This document shows, piece by piece, positions 58,325-64,000 of a stretch of DNA of 64,000 bases; within the stretch, counting starts at the first letter, position 1; each line of letters starts with the position of its first letter. The position numbers and the translations under genes were made by a program. The notes under the pieces are model-generated. The model was not told the origin of the DNA, did not search any database, and worked only from the letters and a program-made list of their open reading frames with translations. The stretch spans positions 52,961,120-53,025,119 of the forward strand of contig NC_031502.1 of assembly GCF_000237925.1 (NCBI RefSeq). The letters run 5' to 3'. Origin of the DNA: Schistosoma mansoni (taxonomy: Eukaryota; Platyhelminthes; Trematoda; Strigeidida; Schistosomatidae).

Positions 58325-58765
58325 ATTCTCTCGATCTCTTTATGAACTAAACGTAGTATAGTTTGTTAATACTGTGGACATATGAACTTTTATTGGGAAT
58401 AGATTTAATATGCAATGTCATGAATTCTGGCAGTCTAACTTGATAATCACTAGATGATCATGAATAGTTCCAGGAGCGTCAAGCTATAAATTCAGGGTTC
58501 CAATATCTAATAAACTAATTACTTATGTCCATAGATATTACTTATATTGGCATAAGTAGTTAGTTTATTAGATATTAGAACACTGAATCTAGAGCTTAAC
58601 GCTCCTGGAACTATTCATGTTCATCTAGTGATTCTCAAGTGTGACTACCAGAATTCATCGCGTTGCATATTGAAACCATTCCCAATAAAAGTTCATACGT
58701 CCGCAGTATTAAGAAACCTTACTACGTTAGCGAGATCAGAATTTAGGGACGAGATCTGTTATACC
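58325..58765. repeat. large palindrome of LINE 5' ends
   Basis: 58325-58545 is the near-perfect reverse complement of 58550-58765, with a loop of a few bases around 58546. Shared blocks include gaacttttattgggaat, atgaatagttccaggagcg and atatctaataaactaa. The right arm is the 5' part of the LINE at 58.6 kb and the left arm a second 5' end in opposite orientation. Confidence 0.8.
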
Positions 58766-59674
58766 GATGCCCGGAGCTTACTCAATAAGCTACCGGAACT
58801 ATGTGTACAGATTGACTCAACTAGGCCAGACATAATCACAGTCACAGAAACATGGCTGGCGCCGTCTATAGATAGTAGGGAGCTTGATTTCGAGGGTTTT
58901 ACATTAGTAAGGGTCGATAGAATACAAACGCGTAAAGGAGGGGGAGTAGCTCTATTCATTAGGAATGCTATTCCATTCACCATTATCGACAGTGTATCCC
59001 ATGAGAGTGGGACGTATGAATTAGTTAGCTGCCGCCTGAAATGCAGGGGACAAGAGTTGCTGCTTAGTTTGATCTATCTCAGTCCAAGCTGTGAGGTAAA
59101 CGAGGTCCTGTTAAGCAGTCTCAACACTTTATCACGAAGTAATCGATGTCTAATCCTAGGGGACTTTAATGCACCCATGGTGGACTGGGGAAATCAACGG
59201 ACTGAATCGTCAGCAAATTCCTTCGAACAGGAACTAGTTGATGCGGTAATCACATGTGCCCTAGTGCAACACGTGAAGGAAGCAACTAGGTACGACCCGG
59301 GTTCTGCATCATCCTTACTAGATCTTATATTGACTCATTATGAGGATGACGTTGCAAACCTGGATTACATGCCACCCCTAGGCAAAAGTGATCATGCAGT
59401 TTTAACCTTTGACTTCCATATAACTGTCGATCACGAGCACGCCTCAGCTCAATCCAGACCTAACGTCTGGAAAGCAAACATACCAGAAATCATGCACTCA
59501 GCATGGTCAGTAGATTGGAAAATAGACCCAGAGTCATCAATCCAAACGGCTTGGGACGTATTCCGGAATTTATACTTAAAAGTTACCGCCCCCCACATCC
59601 CTTGGACTACACCTAGGGGGCCGAGAAACTCCCCACCGTGGTTCAGTAGGGAGGTTCGCATCCTTCACCGTTAA
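58628..59674 (+). CDS. CR1-like LINE ORF2, endonuclease part
   Basis: The 348-codon frame is an APE-type endonuclease that nicks target DNA for reverse transcription. Motifs in order are DARSLLNK (about 46-53), TETWL, GGGVALFI, LIYLSP, LGDFNAP, LLDLIL and GKSDHAVL. Glu in TETWL, Asp/Asn in GDFN and Asp-His in SDH are present. The motif I residue, normally Asn (NARSL), is Asp here, which should impair cleavage. The frame ends at TAA (59672-59674). The RT frame continues in the same reading frame after three codons, so ORF2 is one protein interrupted by a single stop. The first ATG lies in the palindrome and may not be the native start. Confidence 0.88.
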   Translation: MILKCDYQNSSRCILKPFPIKVHTSAVLRNLTTLARSEFRDEICYTDARSLLNKLPELCVQIDSTRPDIITVTETWLAPSIDSRELDFEGFTLVRVDRIQTRKGGGVALFIRNAIPFTIIDSVSHESGTYELVSCRLKCRGQELLLSLIYLSPSCEVNEVLLSSLNTLSRSNRCLILGDFNAPMVDWGNQRTESSANSFEQELVDAVITCALVQHVKEATRYDPGSASSLLDLILTHYEDDVANLDYMPPLGKSDHAVLTFDFHITVDHEHASAQSRPNVWKANIPEIMHSAWSVDWKIDPESSIQTAWDVFRNLYLKVTAPHIPWTTPRGPRNSPPWFSREVRILHR

Positions 59675-59683
59675 AGAAGAAAA

Positions 59684-61525
59684 ATGTGGGATAGATTTAG
59701 GTTACTGGGGACTGACGAGGCAAAATCTCGGTATCAAAAGGCTCGAAATACCTGTGTCTCGACCCTCCGTAAGGCCAGAAAGCTGTACGAAGAGAAAATC
59801 GTTAAGGAATCCATAGAATGCCCTAAACGCTTGTATTCGTATATAAACCAAAGGGCAAAAAGAAGAAGAAATGTTCCTTCACTATGGGGAGACAGTACTG
59901 CCTCATCACTAGTGGAGGACGACTTTGGCAAAGCTCAAGTATTCTCTAAATACTTTAGCAATGTATACACCATAGAAACACCCTTCTCACCAGTCCATGA
60001 AAATCCCCCCACACAAACACTGGACAGCGTGACCATTAAAGAACTCGATGTCTTTGGTCTGCTAGTTAAGCTTGACAAAGGTAAATCCACTGGACCCGAT
60101 GAACTGCATCCTAGGTTACTGAAGGAATTAGCTAACTTTGTTGCGAACCCTTTAAGTGTATGTTTTAATCTATCCGTAACCCAGGGTCGTCTACCAAAAG
60201 ACTGGAAGAACGCCATAGTAATTCCTGTCTTCAAAACAGGTACAAAATATAAGCCTGAGAATTACCGACCAATTAGCCTAACTAGTGTGGTTGTTAAAAT
60301 CTTAGAAAAGATTATTCGGAAGGAGCTGTTAAAGTATCTCGATGAAAACCGGATCCTCTCGGAAAAGCAGCGTGGTTTTAGAACAGGTTACTCTTGTCTC
60401 ACAAACTTATTAGTCGCTCGTGAAAGCTGGTGCGCTTTTAAGGACCAAAAGTTACCTTTAGACGTAGCTTACATCGATTTCAGCAAAGCTTTCGACAAAG
60501 TTCCGCATAACCGGCTGTTATATAAGCTAAATAATGTCGGGATTGGAGGCAATCTATTGATGTGGATAAAAGACTTCCTAGTTGGGCGTCAACAAAGAGT
60601 AAGGGTGAACTCCAATTTGTCTAGCTGGGAAACTGTGCTTAGTGGAGTCCCCCAGGGTACAGTTTTGGGGCCAGTGTTATTCCTCCTGTACGTAAATGAC
60701 CTCCCTCGTCTACTATCATCATCGGTCTTACTCTATGCTGACGATGTCAAGATATGGAGAGCGATACAAAGCAGGGGCGATAGCTTAGAACTTCAAAATG
60801 ACCTGGAGAGATTATCTGAATGGCCCCAAACCTGGCAATTGCCGATAAATACTTCCAAGTGTATTGTGATGCATATCGGCCACCAGGGTACAGATACATA
60901 CACGATGAATAACACTGAGCTACCTATTGTCCAGACACACAATGACTTAGGAGTCATCGTTAGTCAAGACCTAAAGACTACTGCACACTGCCGTGCAATA
61001 GCCGCCAAAGATTTTAGAACCTTATGGTCCATACGCAGGGCTTTTAGGCATCTCGACGATAAAACGTTTCTGACTTTGTATACAGTGTTCGTACGTCCTA
61101 AACTTGAGTACTGCATACAAGCAGCTAGCCCCTGCCCAAAAAAGACTGAACTATTGGAAAGGGTTCAGAGAACAGCAAGTAGGCTGATTCCCGGAATAGC
61201 GAAGCTCCTGTATGGTACTAGACTGACCAAGCTAAAACTATTCCCGCTGTCATATAGAAGAATCAGAGACGACTTGATTACAGTTTTCAAATTGCTTAGT
61301 GATAAATTTGCAGCTGATATGTCCTCATTTTTCTTGTCTTCCAAAACAGAAAATTTACGAGGACACTCCAAAAAAATTCACAAGCCCAGAACGAATTACT
61401 TGTCAGCTGACTACCGACTTTCCCATCGAATCACCAACAAGTGGAATTCATTACCTCAGCACGTGGTTGAGGCTCCATCCGTCGACTTTTTCAAAAGAAA
61501 GTTGGATCAGCTGAGAAACCATTGA
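59684..61525 (+). CDS. CR1-like LINE ORF2, reverse-transcriptase part
   Basis: The 613-codon frame contains the full RT series: KGKSTGPDELHP, NYRPISLTSVVVKILEKI, QRGFRTGYSCLTNLL, YIDFSKAFDKVPHNRLL, LSGVPQGTVLGPVLFLLYVND and catalytic YADDVKIW. A C-terminal region ends KWNSLPQHVVEAPSVDFFKR, a typical CR1/jockey-group ending. RT copies the element RNA at the nicked target. No frameshift is visible in 1.8 kb, so the copy is young. It lies in frame with the endonuclease part, separated by one TAA. No ORF1 is seen. Only about 24 bp of 3' sequence remain before the gypsy LTR starts. Confidence 0.93.
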   Translation: MWDRFRLLGTDEAKSRYQKARNTCVSTLRKARKLYEEKIVKESIECPKRLYSYINQRAKRRRNVPSLWGDSTASSLVEDDFGKAQVFSKYFSNVYTIETPFSPVHENPPTQTLDSVTIKELDVFGLLVKLDKGKSTGPDELHPRLLKELANFVANPLSVCFNLSVTQGRLPKDWKNAIVIPVFKTGTKYKPENYRPISLTSVVVKILEKIIRKELLKYLDENRILSEKQRGFRTGYSCLTNLLVARESWCAFKDQKLPLDVAYIDFSKAFDKVPHNRLLYKLNNVGIGGNLLMWIKDFLVGRQQRVRVNSNLSSWETVLSGVPQGTVLGPVLFLLYVNDLPRLLSSSVLLYADDVKIWRAIQSRGDSLELQNDLERLSEWPQTWQLPINTSKCIVMHIGHQGTDTYTMNNTELPIVQTHNDLGVIVSQDLKTTAHCRAIAAKDFRTLWSIRRAFRHLDDKTFLTLYTVFVRPKLEYCIQAASPCPKKTELLERVQRTASRLIPGIAKLLYGTRLTKLKLFPLSYRRIRDDLITVFKLLSDKFAADMSSFFLSSKTENLRGHSKKIHKPRTNYLSADYRLSHRITNKWNSLPQHVVEAPSVDFFKRKLDQLRNH

Positions 61526-61548
61526 GGATACCACGGATGTTCTAATTT

Positions 61549-61848
61549 TGCAACTAGCAACCAGTAGTATCTTCTATAATCGTTCGTTCCCAGTCAAATA
61601 GAAACCAGAAGTCAGACGAGGAGAGGTAGGAAAGATATATTTGATACGTTACCAATATATCGAGGAACCTTTACTATAAACTGGCTAATGAACGTAGGAG
61701 CAGTGTCCCACGCCGAGTTGAAACGTGATCTGGTGCGGATGCATGACCGAAAGCCTTCAGTTAAACAAGTCCACTTGAACAACGTGGTCAGCATCCAATG
61801 TCGAACACTTAATGAGCTATTGATTTTGGGGAATTATTTACAGCTACA
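61549..61848 (-). repeat. 3' LTR of a CsRn1-clade gypsy element
   Basis: On the minus strand the LTR starts TGTAGCTGTAAATAATTCCC at plus 61848. It ends near TTGCTAGTTGCA at about 61549, giving about 300 bp with TG...CA ends. The start is fixed by the solo LTR at 57322, which begins at the same base, and by the polypurine tract beside it. The left end abuts the LINE 3' region. Confidence 0.8.
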
Positions 61849-61866
61849 GATCACTCCCCCCCTAGT
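61849..61866 (-). promoter_or_regulatory. polypurine tract of the gypsy element
   Basis: Minus-strand ACTAGGGGGGGAGTGATC directly precedes the LTR start. This is the expected position of the plus-strand primer. Confidence 0.7.
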
Positions 61867-62375
61867 GAGGTAGTGATGCCCCTAAGACGTGACCAGCCAG
61901 AAGTTTAAACCCAACGGGTTTGTCGTTGGTAAACACTCTTCTGATAGCTTGCTTCGTTTAGCAGCGTCTGGTCGTCTTTCCTTAAACTATGGGACCAAAA
62001 TGTACAACATAGCAATAAAGAAATAAAGTACAATAAATATTTCGGTTCCTTGCGAAACTTCGTCGTTCTTTTCCAGCCGTCCTGGAAAAGAGGAAAAATA
62101 AAACGTGTGAGTGCATGTCGAAAATACACTCGTACTTGCGTAAGGACACAAGATAAGCGGAAAAAAATAAACTAATACACTTACAAACAGCGTAAAAGCG
62201 ATCGGAAAAAAAATGTTTTTTTTTGGTTTCTTTTTTATGTGTAAAAAAAAATATATATACGCTCAAAAAAAAATGTTTTTTTTGTTTTGTTTTTTATATA
62301 AATAAACAAAATGAGCATATTAAAAAATTTTTTATAATAAACTATGAAAAGGTAATTCAAGATAAAGCTTATGTC
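61867..62375 (-). other. gypsy 3' non-coding region
   Basis: Between the pol stop and the polypurine tract are about 500 bp, including several long A/T homopolymer runs (62205-62335). The small frames here are not convincing. Confidence 0.5.
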
Positions 62376-63401
62376 CTACGTGCAATATTCGTTAAGATGT
62401 TCTGGAAATCTTACTCGTCTTCCAGAACGCGTTGTTTTAGGTTTATCTATCGACGTTGACGAAGTATCAAGTTGTGTGTCGGTTGTCGTGTGGGGTACTA
62501 CAGGTGTAGTAGCTGTGTCGTTTGCTTGTACCGAAGGAAAATCGACGTAGCTAGGGTTTCCTTCTATGTACGCAGCTTTGAGTCGATCGATACTGATGCT
62601 ATCGTTCGTACTGTTCTTATCGACTACATAGTACTTAGGTTCGCGTTGAAGAACTTTGAAGGGTCCTTCGTATGCTGATCCGAGGGGTCGTCGGTGTGAG
62701 TCTCGACGAACGAAGACGTGTGTACTATGTCGTAATTCGGGTTGAACGAAAACATCAGTTGATTGAGGTCGAGTGTGAGCAGGTTTAACTGAACGCATAG
62801 CGTTTGAAAGCCTACTCGTGTAAGAGTTTAGATCCATGTTCAATGAAGAAGCTGAAGGATCCACGAATTCTCCTAGGAGTCGGAGTGTCGTTCCGTAAAC
62901 GAGTTGAGATGCCGTGTATCCAATGTCAGCTTTCACTGCATTGCGAATACCTAGCAAGACGAGTGCAAGAGCGTCTGTCCACTGTGAAACGTTTGAAGCT
63001 GATAATGAAGCTTTAAGTTGTCGATGAAAACGTTCTACCAACCCGTTTGCTTGTGGGTGGTAGGCGGCCGTTCAGAAGCGCGTGATTCCTAATAGTGTGG
63101 TCAGACAACAGAAAAGTCCGGATTCGAACTGGCGTCCGCGGTCTGTAGTGATGGTTGAAGGGCAGCCGAAATTTGCTACCCATCGTTCGACGAATGCGCG
63201 GGCCACGGTTTCAGAAGTAATGTCCTTAATCGGTACTGCTTCTGGCCATCGAGTAAAACGGTCTACGCATGTCAAGAGATATGAGTATCCGTTTGAGTCG
63301 GGTAAGGGTCCTACCAAATCTAGATGGACGTGGTCGAAACGAGCGTCAGGGGTTTTGAAAGAGCCTGAGAGTTGTCGAGGATAACTCATGCTAAAGATCA
63401 A
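62376..63401 (-). pseudogene. gypsy pol: integrase core and C-terminus
   Basis: The minus strand encodes an rve-type integrase of the CsRn1 clade. [13 protein letters not shown] carries the first catalytic Asp, [13 protein letters not shown] the second, and YHPQANGLVERFHRQLK the Glu. A C-terminal region with GPFKVL, RLKAAY and TRSGRRVRFP follows. One in-frame TGA at plus 63072-63074 interrupts the core between the second Asp and the Glu. The N-terminal HHCC zinc-binding domain that should precede the core is missing (see the RNase H entry). The element copy is therefore non-autonomous. Confidence 0.9.
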
Positions 63402-64000
63402 TGTCTTCTTTTTGAAGCTGAGCGAGTTTAAGAAGGTCGGTTCCTTGGAAACTGTTCAAGGAACTTATTCGAGACAAGGCATCTGCGACTATATTGTTAG
63501 CTCCAGAAATGTGTTGTATGTCTGGAGTAAACTGCGAAATGTAGTCGAGTTGTCGAGACTCTCGCGGTGAGTACTTGTCTGAAGATGAACTTAAAGAGAA
63601 GGTAAGAGGTTTGTGATCAGTAAAAAGTGTGAATTCTCTTCCTTCGGTGGAATGTTGGAAATGCCGCACAGCACAATACACAGATAGGAGTTCCCTACCG
63701 AACGTGCTGTACCTAGATTCCGCGTCTAGCAACCGTCTCGAGAAAAATCCTAAAGGTTGCCAAGAGTTGTTAACCCATTGTTGTAAGACTCCTCCGATTG
63801 CTGAATCAGATGCGTCTACGGCGATACTAATGGGCGCTTGAGTGTCCTGACGAGCAAGCAGGGTTGCTTTAGCGATGTGTTCCTTAACTGTGGAGAATGC
63901 TTTACGGGCTGTGTCGTCTAAACTAATTGATTTTGCATTTCCACGAAGTTGGTCGGTTAACGGTTTCATAAGGGATGCGCATTTGGGTATGAACCGTCTG
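63391..64000 (-). pseudogene. gypsy pol: RNase H domain, continuing past the window edge
   Basis: The minus frame is open from the window edge. It reads IAVDASDSAIGGVLQQ, FFSRRLLDAESRYSTFGREL, FTLFTDHKPLTF, SRESRQLDYISQF-like sequence and INNIVADALSR-like sequence, as in Ty3/gypsy RNase H domains, which degrade the RNA template. It ends at DIDL and a stop. The integrase frame starts ten bases away in another frame with the PDARFDH region. The linker and HHCC domain expected between them are absent, which shows an internal deletion with frameshift. The RT lies beyond the right edge. Confidence 0.9.

Noticed and set aside
1-64000. CRISPR arrays, bacterial operons or prophage
   Set aside because: No regularly spaced direct repeats are seen, and introns, LINEs and Penelope elements show that the DNA is from an animal.

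Overview
This window is eukaryotic and reads as a piece of a schistosome (blood-fluke) genome. It is AT-rich and intron-bearing. It holds schistosome-type 8-kDa EF-hand exons and a calbindin-like gene. Its repeats are a typical trematode mix: tRNA-headed retroposons with type I hammerhead ribozymes (Smalpha-like and a second family), RTE/SR2-like and CR1-like LINEs, Penelope-like elements with a GIY-YIG domain, and a CsRn1-clade gypsy element. The species cannot be fixed from sequence alone.

Host genes are sparse. A complete intronless six-EF-hand calbindin/calretinin-like gene lies at 7.3-8.2 kb (+). Two paralogous two-EF-hand terminal exons of the 8-kDa calcium-binding type lie at 15.4 kb (-) and 33.1 kb (+). 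They have the same length (205 nt) and the same splice phase. A 1.1-kb terminal exon of an unrecognised asparagine-rich basic protein lies at 42-43 kb (-). At 48.9-52.8 kb (-), four exons with matching splice phases encode a C-terminal death domain preceded by a region that resembles a UPA domain.

Most of the rest is transposon-derived. From 0 to 1.4 kb there is a LINE 3' end and a gag zinc-knuckle fragment. From 4.5 to 6.8 kb there is a decayed solo LTR and a Penelope fragment. From 8.6 to 10.3 kb there are an RTE-tailed tRNA-like SINE, a palindromic MITE-like element, an alpha hammerhead SINE and an RTE 3' end. From 13.7 to 37 kb there are about two dozen alpha and beta hammerhead SINE copies, many as head-to-head inverted pairs, plus two Penelope fragments and one solo LTR inserted inside a beta SINE. 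RTE 3' ends lie at 37.5-38.9 kb, and more beta copies at 45.6 and 47.5 kb. From 54.9 kb to the right edge is a nest of LINE relics, two nested solo LTRs, a nearly intact CR1-like LINE (58.6-61.5 kb), and the 3' half of a gypsy element with its LTR (61.55 kb to the edge).

The most interesting system is the hammerhead-bearing retroposons. Two families share a Pol III tRNA-like head and a hammerhead fold, but stem III differs by compensatory changes (CGC/GCG in alpha, CGG/CCG in beta). The beta copies carry tail-to-head junctions, as expected of multimeric or circular RNA intermediates (retrozyme-like), and are often in inverted pairs that would place a ribozyme on both strands.
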